Source: JBQTGK01 sp052400665
GTDB lineage: Bacteria > Bacteroidota > Bacteroidia > Bacteroidales > Marinifilaceae
Direction: 5' to 3' (one strand)
NCBI GenBank assembly: GCA_052400665.1
Contig: JBQTGK010000002.1
DNA: 64,000 nucleotides
The notes beneath the pieces were generated by a model. The model did no database searches. It was not told where the DNA came from and saw only the letters and a program-made list of their open reading frames with translations. Shown here piece after piece: positions 9,387-18,433 of the stretch (positions are counted from its first letter, which is position 1; the number at the start of each line of letters is the position of its first letter). Both the position numbers and the translations under genes were made by a program.

Positions 9387-10636
9387 AATTGTAATCTGTT
9401 TTTTACTCCTGTTCTTGCTTGGGTTAGCAAAACAAACAAGCAAATTAACAAGAGTAAAGTTGATGTAATACTAATTAAAATTAGTTTGATATTTAATTTT
9501 TGATGTTTTGTAATTGTATAGGCAGCCAGATCTCCTTTTAATTCATTGGAACTTGGAAAATCATTAAAATGCCACTTGTCAAGAATAGTTCCTTTTTTAA
9601 GTAAGACTAGTCCCGGATTCGATCGAACAATTGTTTTTAGTTGAATTTCGTCGGTATTGTAAAATTCGAAAGGAATTTCATGATTGCTTTTAAATTCTTC
9701 TGTTTCTGATTGACCCGAAGCAGTTATTCCAATAAAAGAAATGTTTTGTTCCAAAGCAAAAATCGATAAATCTTGAACCTTAGCAATAATATCGTTGTTT
9801 ATTTTAGAAATTTCTTTCGATACAAAAAGAAAAGTATAAGTTTCGTCATTTAAAACTCTGTCGGTAATATCTCCTTCATAGTCGTTAGAAATAGAGAAAT
9901 CGTGGATAGGAGGTGTGTAGCCGTCTTTTATTTTGATTTGCTGAGAATCAACGAAAGTCCATGTTGAATCTTGCCATGGATAATTGGTTTCGTCGAATTC
10001 TTTAACAATACCATCTTTTTCGTATGTAAATAAACTGGTGTATTCATCGGCGGCAGCTCCTTCAGGAATAAGCATTCCTTCGGCTATGTTTGCACCTATA
10101 TGATAAGGTCTAAAGTCTATTATGGGTAAATGACGATATGAATAAACCGAAATCCATAACGAAAAAATTATAGTAAAGCTTATTAATATATTTTGTTTCC
10201 AAACAGGGTAGCTTTTGTTGTCGTTTTTGCGAGCAAAGAAAATAACAAGAGTAAAAATCAGAATAATAAGATTTTTGCCAAATGTTTCCCAGTTGGTAAG
10301 TATTAGTGCATCGCCAAAACATCCACAATCCGAAACCGGATTACTAATGGCTAACACTAAGGTTAGGGGAGTAAACACAACCATAAAAAGCAAGGCTCCC
10401 CATGCTGATATTTTTCTCCATGCATTAAAAAGAAGTGCCATTCCTACTGTAAGCTCAAGTGCTGATAGTAATATGGCAAGGGGGAAAGCAATTTCTTTAA
10501 GTGCATCCATTCCGAATGCAATAAAATAATCGGTAAATTTATAGGTTGATCCCATTGGGTCAACCGCTTTTACAAAACCGCTAAAGATGAAAAGTAATCC
10601 CACCAATAAGCGACTTATAAATTGTATTGTTCTCAT
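9383..10636 (-). CDS. BT_3928-type membrane protein with DoxX/MauE-like N-terminus
   Basis: This 417-residue inner-membrane protein has a DoxX/MauE-like N-terminal domain of four helices (about residues 1-135), starting with SRLLVGLLFIFSGFVKAVDP and including a DCGCFGDAL cysteine motif as in MauE-type proteins. A further helix, a periplasmic region (about 175-370) that may be thioredoxin-like (YTFLFVSKEIS, SFIGITASGQ) and a final hydrophobic anchor follow. The family is Bacteroidota-specific and adjoins tpiA and DUF1599 genes. A redox or disulfide role is possible from the Cys-Gly-Cys motif, but this is inference. Confidence 0.88.
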   Translation of the reverse strand: MRTIQFISRLLVGLLFIFSGFVKAVDPMGSTYKFTDYFIAFGMDALKEIAFPLAILLSALELTVGMALLFNAWRKISAWGALLFMVVFTPLTLVLAISNPVSDCGCFGDALILTNWETFGKNLIILIFTLVIFFARKNDNKSYPVWKQNILISFTIIFSLWISVYSYRHLPIIDFRPYHIGANIAEGMLIPEGAAADEYTSLFTYEKDGIVKEFDETNYPWQDSTWTFVDSQQIKIKDGYTPPIHDFSISNDYEGDITDRVLNDETYTFLFVSKEISKINNDIIAKVQDLSIFALEQNISFIGITASGQSETEEFKSNHEIPFEFYNTDEIQLKTIVRSNPGLVLLKKGTILDKWHFNDFPSSNELKGDLAAYTITKHQKLNIKLILISITSTLLLLICLFVLLTQARTGVKNRLQL

Positions 10637-10647
10637 TGGTGTATTTA

Positions 10648-11193
10648 TTATTTTGCGTTTTCGAATTCTAATTTTATTAAACCAAATACCGAGTAATTAA
10701 TCATATCAAAGTAATTGGCATCAATACCTTCCGAAATTAAAGTTTTACCTTTTAAATCTTCTATTTGTTTGGTTCTGTTTATTTTCATCAAAATAAGATC
10801 GGTGTAAGAGCTTACCCTCATACTTCTCCAGGCTTCATCGTAATCGTGATTTTTAGCTTCCATTAATTCTTTGGCTTGCTTAAAATATTTTTCATATAAC
10901 TCCAGAGCTTTTTCGTTGGGTAGTTCTTCTTCCGAGGTTCCCAATTCCAATTGGATAATGCCCATTATTCCATAATTTGCAATGGCTATAAACTCTGAGC
11001 GAATATCTTCATCAATTTTACTAGTACCTTTAATTTCAATACTTCGAATGCGCTGTGCTTTAATGTAAATTTGATCGGTAATTGAACTCGGACGAAGAAT
11101 TCGCCATGCTGTTCCGTAATCGTGCATTTTTTTTGTGAAGATATCTGTACAAATTTTGATAATAGAATTGTACTGTTGCTCTGTTTTGTTCAT
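10648..11193 (-). CDS. DUF1599 family protein with internal duplication
   Basis: This 181-residue cytoplasmic protein belongs to DUF1599. It is made of two similar halves: KKMHDYGTAWRILRPSSITD followed by QIYIKAQRIRSIE near residues 21-52, and AKNHDYDEAWRSMRVSSYTD followed by LILMKINRTKQIED near residues 113-146. Each half keeps HDY, AWR, R and S residues. The repeat suggests a pseudo-dimer with two pockets. Function is not established; a link to nucleotide metabolism has been suggested for related domains. It is the first gene of the operon that continues with BT_3928 (11-base gap) and tpiA, and is divergent from folP. Confidence 0.88.
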   Translation of the reverse strand: MNKTEQQYNSIIKICTDIFTKKMHDYGTAWRILRPSSITDQIYIKAQRIRSIEIKGTSKIDEDIRSEFIAIANYGIMGIIQLELGTSEEELPNEKALELYEKYFKQAKELMEAKNHDYDEAWRSMRVSSYTDLILMKINRTKQIEDLKGKTLISEGIDANYFDMINYSVFGLIKLEFENAK

Positions 11194-11293
11194 AGTGTAT
11201 TATAGAAAAATTCGCTGTAAAAATAGTAAATAAGGCTTAGCCTTGGTATTTTATTTTACTTTTGCTTGCATATTTGATCAAAAAAAATTGGTT

Positions 11294-12169
11294 ATGCAAA
11301 ATTACAAAACTAATTGTTTTAACAGCGATAATCTTTCCATTAAGTGTGATAATCGTGTAATAAATCTTGAAACTCCCTTAGTAATGGGGATTTTAAATCT
11401 TACTCCAGATTCATTTTTCGATGGAGGAAATTATTTGGATGAGGATAGTATTGTAAAAAGAGCAGCTCAAATTATAAACGAAGGTGCCGAAATTATAGAC
11501 TTAGGAGCTTATTCAACTCGTCCTGGGGCTTCTCAGGTAAGTGCCAGGGAAGAGTACAATCGATTGGCGCCGGCGGTAAGTTGTATTCGTAAAAAATTCC
11601 CTGAGGCAATCCTTTCCATAGATACTTTTCGGTCTGATATCGCATCGAAAATTGTGAATGAATTTGGTTCATGTATCATCAACGATATTTCGGGAGGCAC
11701 AATGGATGAAAAAATGTATGAAGCCATTGCACACTTACAAGTACCTTACATTATGATGCACATAAAAGGTACTCCTCAAAATATGCAGCAAAATCCTGAA
11801 TATGAAGATTTAATGGGGGAGGTGATGAGTTTTTTTGCTCGTCGAATTAAAATTATGAATGATCTGGGTGTTTCTAATATCATATTGGATCCCGGTTTTG
11901 GTTTTGGAAAAACCATCGATCACAATTATGAAATTTTAGCAAGAATGAATGAGTTTTTAGATTTTAAACTCCCTTTGTTAATTGGTTTGTCAAGAAAATC
12001 GATGATTTATAAATTTCTGGGAGGAGATCCTTCTACAAGCCTAAACGGAACAACCGCATTAAATATGATGTGTTTAAACAAAGGAGCTTCTATTCTTCGG
12101 GTGCACGATGTTAAAGAGGCTGTTGAATGCGTAAAGCTACACTTAAAAATTATGTCGCAACTTAAATAA
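11294..12169 (+). CDS. folP: Dihydropteroate synthase
   Basis: This 291-residue cytoplasmic enzyme condenses p-aminobenzoate with hydroxymethyl-dihydropterin pyrophosphate in folate synthesis; it is the sulfonamide target. The pterin-binding signatures are clear: PLVMGILNLTPDSFFDGGNY, IIDLGAYSTRPGA, SIDTFRSDIA, NDISGG, and ILDPGFGFGKT. The ATG at 11294 is preferred; the longer frame adds 17 residues that overlap a probable promoter (TACTTTTG at 11257-11264). It is divergent from the DUF1599 operon and followed by cdaA, which has its own upstream region. Confidence 0.96.
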   Translation: MQNYKTNCFNSDNLSIKCDNRVINLETPLVMGILNLTPDSFFDGGNYLDEDSIVKRAAQIINEGAEIIDLGAYSTRPGASQVSAREEYNRLAPAVSCIRKKFPEAILSIDTFRSDIASKIVNEFGSCIINDISGGTMDEKMYEAIAHLQVPYIMMHIKGTPQNMQQNPEYEDLMGEVMSFFARRIKIMNDLGVSNIILDPGFGFGKTIDHNYEILARMNEFLDFKLPLLIGLSRKSMIYKFLGGDPSTSLNGTTALNMMCLNKGASILRVHDVKEAVECVKLHLKIMSQLK

Positions 12170-12326
12170 TAATAGTATTCTTTGTTTCGATTACATTCGA
12201 ATCAAGTCTTTTATTAGCATTAAATAGGATATTACTAAGTTTTACGGAAATAAATTAAGACCAGTTTAATTTACTAATTGGTATAAAATTGTAATTTTGT
12301 TAACAGACCCAATTTAAAAGAAATAT

Positions 12327-13118
12327 ATGATTACTGCATTTATAACTCTAGGACTTTTTGATATTTTAGATATTCTTCTGGTGGCTTTATTATTATATCA
12401 GGTATACCTACTTATTAGAGGGACTGTAGCTATAAATATTTTTGTAGGATTGTTTTTATTCTATTTAATGTGGTTGCTTGTTCGTGCTTTAAATATGGAA
12501 TTGTTAAGTAGTATACTGGGACAGTTTATTGGAGTTGGTGTTATTGCATTAATAATTGTTTTTCAGCAGGAAATACGCAAATTTCTACTCATTTTGGGCT
12601 CTCGTTACAATGTAAATCAGCGTTTTAGTCTCGAAAATTGGTTTGCTTCCGAAGAGGAAGGAATGAAAGAAAAAGCTGTAAATTCTATTGTTTCGGCTTG
12701 TGAGCACATGTCTAAATCTAAAACAGGAGCATTAATTGTTATTGCAAAAAATACAGATTTAAAAGCGTATGCAAATACCGGAAAAATTGTTAATTCAAGG
12801 GTTTCGGGAACACTTTTAGAGACTATTTTTTTTAAAAATTCTCCTTTACACGATGGAGCGGTTATTATCGATAATAATAAAATTTTTGCAGCTCGTTGTA
12901 TTCTTCCAGTAACCGATAGTACAAATATTCCGGGTAGTTTAGGTCTTCGACATCGTGCTGCCATTGGTATGAGTCAGGTTACAGATTCTCATGTAATTAC
13001 AGTTTCCGAGGAAAATGGTAATATGTCTTATGTAATGGGTGGTAATATTAAAGTCCGTATAACAGGGGCCGAATTACGTACTTTTTTAGCTGGTGATTTC
13101 TCAGGTTTTATTGTTTAA
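12327..13118 (+). CDS. cdaA: Diadenylate cyclase CdaA (c-di-AMP synthase)
   Basis: This 263-residue membrane protein has three hydrophobic N-terminal helices (about residues 10-85) followed by a DisA_N/DAC domain. The two catalytic motifs are present: DGA in SPLHDGAVIIDNNKI and RHR in GSLGLRHRAAIGMS. It makes the second messenger c-di-AMP from two ATP, which controls osmolyte and envelope homeostasis. The length is typical of CdaA. A minus-7-like TAATTTTG lies at 12292-12299, so it may be transcribed on its own. The next gene starts three bases after its stop and is probably cotranscribed. Confidence 0.95.
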   Translation: MITAFITLGLFDILDILLVALLLYQVYLLIRGTVAINIFVGLFLFYLMWLLVRALNMELLSSILGQFIGVGVIALIIVFQQEIRKFLLILGSRYNVNQRFSLENWFASEEEGMKEKAVNSIVSACEHMSKSKTGALIVIAKNTDLKAYANTGKIVNSRVSGTLLETIFFKNSPLHDGAVIIDNNKIFAARCILPVTDSTNIPGSLGLRHRAAIGMSQVTDSHVITVSEENGNMSYVMGGNIKVRITGAELRTFLAGDFSGFIV

Positions 13119-13121
13119 AAT

Positions 13122-13982
13122 ATGAAAATAGCGATTTCAGGAAGTAAGGGGCTAATAGGCTCAAATTTATCTAATTATCTGGCTGCTAAGCTTAATGCTG
13201 ATATTCTTGCAATACCAAGAGCCATGCTTTATGGTAAGACCAAAGATTTAGCAGAATTTCTAAAAGGAACAGATGCAATTATTCATCTTTCTGGTTCGCC
13301 TGTTGTTTCGGTTTGGACAAAAAAACGTATGAATATTCTTAGGGAAAGTAGGATTGTTACCACAAAGAACTTATGTCAGGCAGTCTCTGAAATGCACGTA
13401 AAACCTAGCTTATTTATTTCCACATCGGCTGTTGGAATATACGATGCTAAGAATACTCATTCTGAAGAAAATTGTTTATATGCTAACGATTTTCTGGGTA
13501 AGTTATGTCAGGATTGGGAACACGAGGCTAATAAAATGAATCGATTAAATATAAGAACCGTAATTTTTAGATTTGGTGTTGTGCTTAGTGATGAGGGGGG
13601 CGTTTTGAAGAAAATGATACCAAGCTTTCGTTTAGGTTTAGGAGCAATTTTAGGTAATGGCACACAAATGTTTCCTTTTGTTCATATATATGATGTAAAG
13701 GAAGCTTTTCTTCATATATTTTCAAATAAAACTTCAAAAGGTGTCTATAATTTAGTTGCGCCTGATATACAAACGAATTCCGATTTTACTAAAATTTTAG
13801 GCAAATGTCTTAAACGTCCCGTTTTATTTCATGTTCCTGCTATTCTTCTTAAAATAGTTCTTAAACAAGGGGCAACAGTTCTACTGAAAGGGCAAAAAGT
13901 AATTCCTCAAAGACTTTTGGATGATGGTTTCATGTTTAAATATGATACCCTGGTGAAGTCTGTAAAATCTTATTTTCCGTAA
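13122..13982 (+). CDS. TIGR01777 family NAD(P)-dependent oxidoreductase/epimerase
   Basis: This 286-residue protein is an extended short-chain dehydrogenase-like protein. It opens with a Rossmann motif (SGSKGLIGSNL) and has DAIIHLSGSPV, an LFISTSAVGIYD substrate segment and the RFGVVLSDEGGVLKKM stretch typical of the TIGR01777 (YfcH) group, with a C-terminal DUF1731-like tail. The Tyr of the usual YxxxK is replaced by a family-specific arrangement, so the reaction is unknown. It lies three bases after cdaA, a tight spacing that implies cotranscription. Confidence 0.88.
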   Translation: MKIAISGSKGLIGSNLSNYLAAKLNADILAIPRAMLYGKTKDLAEFLKGTDAIIHLSGSPVVSVWTKKRMNILRESRIVTTKNLCQAVSEMHVKPSLFISTSAVGIYDAKNTHSEENCLYANDFLGKLCQDWEHEANKMNRLNIRTVIFRFGVVLSDEGGVLKKMIPSFRLGLGAILGNGTQMFPFVHIYDVKEAFLHIFSNKTSKGVYNLVAPDIQTNSDFTKILGKCLKRPVLFHVPAILLKIVLKQGATVLLKGQKVIPQRLLDDGFMFKYDTLVKSVKSYFP

Positions 13983-14074
13983 AATATTATGAAATATTAG
14001 TAACCGATTTCGGATAGTTGACAGTTTTTTTAGATATTTCTAACTGCTTTTATTATGTGTTAATCACAATGCTA

Positions 14075-14105
14075 TTGACTTTTAGATTGTTTCGCTTTAA
14101 TTTTG
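14075..14105 (+). promoter_or_regulatory. Probable housekeeping promoter of the histidine kinase/response regulator pair
   Basis: TTG at 14075-14077 and TAATTTTG at 14098-14105 are separated by 20 bases, matching the Bacteroidota consensus (TTTG, 17-23 bases, TAnnTTTG). The kinase start lies 74 bases downstream of the minus-7 box. Confidence 0.6.
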
Positions 14106-14179
14106 GTTAAACAAATATATAAAGTTGCCAAAAATTGGTATTTTTATGTATAGGTAAATAAAGATTTAATAAATTGTGT

Positions 14180-16639
14180 ATGGGCTTAAATTTTACGCCA
14201 GAATTATTAATTGTTGACGATAGAATAGAGAACCTGAAACTTCTTCAGGCACTTTTAGAGGGAATGGATGTAAAACTGGCATTGTTTCAGTCGCCCCTAG
14301 AAGCATTACAAGAGATTGATAAAAAGGAATATGCCCTTATTTTGCTTGATATACAAATGCCCAAAATGGATGGGTTTTTACTTGCTCAAAAAATTAGGCA
14401 AGGGAAAGTTAATTCTTCAACTCCCATTGTTTTTTTAACAGGAGTATATCTCGATAAAAAAAGTGAGCAAAAAGGATATGAGTGTGGATGTGTTGATTTC
14501 ATAATGAAACCATTTAATTCATCTATTCTTAAAAATAAGGTTAATATATTTTTAGATTTATACCGAAACAAAAGGCAAAAAGAATTTCAGAATAGCGAGT
14601 TAATTACAAGCTTGCGCGATAAAGAGTTATTGGAAGGTAGATTAAGATTCTTGGCTACAAATTATAGAACCATTCTGGAAGGGCAAAGTGAACTAATTCT
14701 GAAAATTAATAGTTCCCAAATTATAGAATTTGCCAATAAAGCATTTTCTGATTTTTTTAACTACTCTCTTGATGGTATCTCAAAAAATAATGTTTCAGAT
14801 ATTAGTAATGATTTTGCAAAATTGCTTAAAACTAGTATTGAAGAAATGAATGGCAGAAAGCAATTTGTAATTGCCGAGAAACCAATTATAAACCAATTAA
14901 ATGAGTTAAAATGGTTTGAGTGGTCTGTTTTTAAGGATGTTGATCTCGATGATGTGCACTATCTTATTGTTGGTCGTGATGTTTCAGAGAAAAAATTATT
15001 GCGCGATTCCTTGCTTAAGAAAGAGATGATGATGCGGGAAACTGAAAAATTGACACAGGTTGGTAGTTTTGAATGGGATTCTTATAGCGAAATTTTTAAA
15101 GGATCTGAGGAATTCTATAAATTATACGAGATTACGAACAAAGAAATTGAAAAAGTACAGGATCTCCTTGACTTAACTATTCATCCAGAAGATGTGCTCC
15201 CTTTGAAAAGGATGTTTGATAATTTGCCTAAAAAAAATCAAAAATTAGAGTTCGAACATAGAGTAGTTTGTAATAATGATAATATAAGGCATCTTCATGT
15301 TGAGTTATATTGTGAGTATAATTCGACATCAGATGTTGTTAATTTGCATGGGTTTGTATTTAATATATCTAAAGATAAAGATTTAGAAGAGAGTTTTAAA
15401 AAGAGCCTAAGTTTACAGAAAGATGCCTATCATGACAAGACATTTCTCGAGCTTAATGAAAAGAATGAAATCATTTACATAAACGATTTTGGTTGCGATT
15501 TTTTAGAATGTCAGGATATAAAAAATACAAATGGAGTTAGTTTTTTGAATTTTATTCCTGATAAAGAAAAAGATAGGGTTGAAAGTATATTCAATTTAAA
15601 AAGAAGGAAAAAAGGTTTTGTTTTTGAAGTTATAACTATTAAAACTTATCAGCAAAAGTTAAAAAAAGTTGTTGTGGGGGCATATTCTGCTGTTAATAAG
15701 AATCAAATTATTGTAAGGGTAATTATACATTGCTTGTACGAAATTGATTCTATTGTAAATAATCCTGACGATTACAAGGATATGATACTTGCATTAAAAC
15801 GTAAAGAAAAAGAATTTACGCAGAGAAATGAAAAATTAAGCAATAGGGTCGATAAAGAATTAAAAGTAAATGAATTTCAAGGTCAGTTGCTTTATAAAAA
15901 ATCCGAATTAGAGTCGTTGGGTAAAATGGCACGATCGGTCGTTCATGAAATAAATCAGCCATTAACAGGTATTTCTATGGTTATGGATAATTTACTTTTA
16001 CGATTATCAATGGATAAAATAGATGAAGAGTATATTCGTGAAAAGTGCTCACAAGTATTTAATGATATCGATCGGATTAAAACGTTCTTATCCCAGATTG
16101 GAATATTTAATTCATCACAAAAAGAAGATAGAAATTATTCTGTAAATGTAAATGATGTTGTTAAAAATGCCATTGATATGGTGCAGAAGCAATATAGAAA
16201 CAGTAAAGTAAATGTGAAATTAGATACAGATAATAAACGTTTATTTATCTATGGAAATAAATATAAACTGGAAAAGGTTATTATCGATATTCTAAACAAT
16301 TCTTATGAATCGGTTTGTGAAAAATACAAATCATTAAATGGCAAGCAAACAGAAAAATTGATTCACATAAGTACAGAATTATCCGACGATAAAGTTGTAG
16401 TTGTTATTAAGGATAACGGTTTTGGAATAGATCCAGAAAATTTAAATTATATTTTCGAACCATTTTTTTCTACTAAGCAAGAGGGAATAAGATCTGGGTT
16501 AGGTTTATATGTTAGTAAAAATATTGTTCAGAAAATGAATGGGAAGATTTCGGTAAATAGTAAGAAAAATGAATTTACAGAAATGAAATTAATTTTTCCT
16601 TATGAGATGAATTTGGAAAAAGAAATGTATTTTAAATAA
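14180..16639 (+). CDS. Receiver-PAS-histidine kinase (hybrid sensor)
   Basis: This 819-residue soluble kinase has no membrane segment. Domains in order: an N-terminal receiver (acidic pair near residue 13, phospho-acceptor D57 in LILLDIQMPKMDG, conserved Lys in FIMKPF), a coiled linker, two or three PAS-like domains (about 155-265, 285-400 and 410-520), a second coiled coil, a HisKA-like region with H589 in VVHEINQPLTG, and an HATPase_c domain (VIIDILNNSYES, DNGFGIDP, GLGLYVSKNIV). The ATG at 14180 is preferred to an upstream TTG. The N-terminal receiver suggests it is itself controlled by an upstream kinase. It lies 20 bases before an NtrC-type regulator, its likely partner. Confidence 0.93.
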   Translation: MGLNFTPELLIVDDRIENLKLLQALLEGMDVKLALFQSPLEALQEIDKKEYALILLDIQMPKMDGFLLAQKIRQGKVNSSTPIVFLTGVYLDKKSEQKGYECGCVDFIMKPFNSSILKNKVNIFLDLYRNKRQKEFQNSELITSLRDKELLEGRLRFLATNYRTILEGQSELILKINSSQIIEFANKAFSDFFNYSLDGISKNNVSDISNDFAKLLKTSIEEMNGRKQFVIAEKPIINQLNELKWFEWSVFKDVDLDDVHYLIVGRDVSEKKLLRDSLLKKEMMMRETEKLTQVGSFEWDSYSEIFKGSEEFYKLYEITNKEIEKVQDLLDLTIHPEDVLPLKRMFDNLPKKNQKLEFEHRVVCNNDNIRHLHVELYCEYNSTSDVVNLHGFVFNISKDKDLEESFKKSLSLQKDAYHDKTFLELNEKNEIIYINDFGCDFLECQDIKNTNGVSFLNFIPDKEKDRVESIFNLKRRKKGFVFEVITIKTYQQKLKKVVVGAYSAVNKNQIIVRVIIHCLYEIDSIVNNPDDYKDMILALKRKEKEFTQRNEKLSNRVDKELKVNEFQGQLLYKKSELESLGKMARSVVHEINQPLTGISMVMDNLLLRLSMDKIDEEYIREKCSQVFNDIDRIKTFLSQIGIFNSSQKEDRNYSVNVNDVVKNAIDMVQKQYRNSKVNVKLDTDNKRLFIYGNKYKLEKVIIDILNNSYESVCEKYKSLNGKQTEKLIHISTELSDDKVVVVIKDNGFGIDPENLNYIFEPFFSTKQEGIRSGLGLYVSKNIVQKMNGKISVNSKKNEFTEMKLIFPYEMNLEKEMYFK

Positions 16640-16659
16640 AAATTAACAAAGTCCACTAT

Positions 16660-18039
16660 ATGATTTCAGTATGCAACCTGAGAATTTTAATTTTAGATGA
16701 TGAACAATTGGTTAGGGATGAATTGTCTGAATTTTTGGTAGATCCAAATTTTAAAATCTTTAAGGCCGGAACACCATCTGAAGCATTTCAGATTATGGAT
16801 CACAACGAGGTTCATATTGCAATTGTAGATGTTAATTTGCCAGAGATGAGTGGTTTGGATGTGTTGGATCGTATCAAGAAGGAATATTCTGAGATAGAAG
16901 TGATTATGATTAGTGGGTATAGCGAAATGGATTCTGTTATTCATTCTATGAGACTCGGTGCCTCTGATTTTTTTACCAAACCATTTCGTTTAAGTGATGT
17001 TGAGAATGCCATAGAAAGAACAAAAAAATTTGTCAACTTAAAGAAAAGTTTACAGGAGGTTAAAAGAAATTATTCGATAATTTCTAAAGAATTTTACAAA
17101 GCAATGGGTTACGAAATTGTTGGTGAGAGTCGACATATGAAAAACCTTATTAACCTTATTGGGAAAGTTGCCAAAACCGAAAATACATCGGTGTTAATAA
17201 CCGGAGAAAGCGGAACAGGAAAAGAATTGGTAGCTAGGGCAATTCATTATTTAAGCAATAGAAAAGAGAATTGTTTTTATGCAGTTAATTGCAGTGCTAT
17301 TCCTGAAACTTTGTTCGAAAGTGAATTCTTTGGACATACAAAAGGTGCTTTTACCGGAGCATCCGATACAAAAACAGGGTGGTTCGAGGCTGCCAATAAA
17401 GGAACTCTTTTTCTCGATGAAATAGGGGATATGCAATTAAATTTGCAGACTAAATTCTTAAGAGTATTAGAGGAGAGAAAAATAAGGAAAGTTGGATCTA
17501 ATATCGAAATTCCTTTCGATACCAGAATTATTGCAGCTACAAATCAAAATTTAGAAGAATTAAATACAGAAAAAGGTTTTCGCTTAGATCTTTATCATCG
17601 AATTAGCTCATTTGTAATTCACCTTGAACCGCTTAGAAATAGAAAGGAAGATATTCCCTTATTGTTAGATTACTTTGTTAAGTATTTTAATAGAGTTATG
17701 GGAAAAACAATTAATGAAATTGATGAGGCTGTAATTCGAAAATTATTGGATTATGAATTTCCAGGAAATGTGAGAGAGCTAAAAAATATGGTTGAAAGAG
17801 CTGTAATTATATGCGAATCCAATAAATTATGCTTATCTAATTTTCAGTTGACAAACACAAAAGAGTCTGGTACTGCATATCATTTCCCTGAGGAAGAAAT
17901 CCTGGATCTGGAATTGGTAGAAAAAAATTGTATTCTGAAAGCTTTAGAGAAAGCAAATAATAATAAATCTAAAGCTGCTGATATGCTTAATATTACCTGG
18001 CAATCGCTCGATAGACGAATAAAAAAATATAAAATCTGA
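16660..18039 (+). CDS. NtrC-family sigma-54-dependent response regulator
   Basis: This 459-residue regulator has three complete domains: a receiver (D57 in VHIAIVDVNLPEMSG, KPF near residue 109), an AAA+ activator domain (Walker A GESGTGKE at 182-189, the sigma-54 contact loop GAFTGA at 229-234, Walker B TLFLDEIGD, and NVREL in the sensor II region) and a C-terminal Fis-type helix-turn-helix (SKAADMLNITWQSLDRRIKK). It should bind enhancer-like sites and drive RpoN transcription after phosphorylation by the kinase encoded 20 bases upstream. A strong terminator follows. Targets are not shown by the sequence; the inverted repeats and sigma-54-like site just downstream are candidates. Confidence 0.95.
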   Translation: MISVCNLRILILDDEQLVRDELSEFLVDPNFKIFKAGTPSEAFQIMDHNEVHIAIVDVNLPEMSGLDVLDRIKKEYSEIEVIMISGYSEMDSVIHSMRLGASDFFTKPFRLSDVENAIERTKKFVNLKKSLQEVKRNYSIISKEFYKAMGYEIVGESRHMKNLINLIGKVAKTENTSVLITGESGTGKELVARAIHYLSNRKENCFYAVNCSAIPETLFESEFFGHTKGAFTGASDTKTGWFEAANKGTLFLDEIGDMQLNLQTKFLRVLEERKIRKVGSNIEIPFDTRIIAATNQNLEELNTEKGFRLDLYHRISSFVIHLEPLRNRKEDIPLLLDYFVKYFNRVMGKTINEIDEAVIRKLLDYEFPGNVRELKNMVERAVIICESNKLCLSNFQLTNTKESGTAYHFPEEEILDLELVEKNCILKALEKANNNKSKAADMLNITWQSLDRRIKKYKI

Positions 18040-18048
18040 ATAAAATAT

Positions 18049-18076
18049 AAGTCCGAAGTTTTTCGGACTTTTTTTT
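18049..18076 (+). terminator. Terminator of the two-component operon
   Basis: AAGTCCGAA and TTCGGACTT form a nine-base stem with a GTTT loop, followed by eight T. It separates the regulator pair from the region downstream. Confidence 0.9.
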
Positions 18077-18146
18077 ACCAAATGGTAAGAATATGTTATT
18101 CAAATAAAATTAAATGATTGTTTCGATATAAAACAGCTATCCGATT

Positions 18147-18266
18147 TTTAAATTATCCGATTGTGGATAAAATAGGAGTAAAAATCTTATCTGTTACTAT
18201 TACAGTGCGTTAGCAAAAAAGTTTTATTTTTCTTAAAATATCATCTCCATTATCGGATAATTTAAA
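18147..18266. promoter_or_regulatory. Paired inverted repeats, candidate enhancer sites
   Basis: TTTAAATTATCCGA at 18147-18160 recurs as its exact reverse complement at 18253-18266, 92 bases away. The first arm sits in a dyad TTATCC, six bases, GGATAA (18153-18170). The second sits in ATTATC, one base, GATAAT (18249-18261). A third TATCCGA lies at 18138-18144. Spaced dyads 60-190 bases upstream of a sigma-54-like promoter are the usual layout for NtrC-type enhancer sites. The identity of the protein that binds is inferred. Confidence 0.45.
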
Positions 18267-18325
18267 TATTCTCAAACTCCCCTTGTTTTAATGTAAATGC
18301 CATATAATAAGGGGTTAATGTTGTT

Positions 18326-18341
18326 TGGCATGTAGATTGAT
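18326..18341 (+). promoter_or_regulatory. Sigma-54-like promoter
   Basis: TGGCAT, five bases, TTGAT keeps the GG and G at the correct distance for a minus-24/minus-12 element (consensus TGGCAC-N5-TTGCA). The C of the minus-12 GC is replaced by A. It lies 93 bases before the start of the receiver-like gene and just downstream of the inverted repeats. Confidence 0.4.
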
Positions 18342-18433
18342 AGATATATCTTGTTGTATTGATTATTTTTAATATGGATGTTTTTATATTGGAAGGAAAT
18401 AAATTTAAACTACTTCCCTCATCAGGAAAGGCA

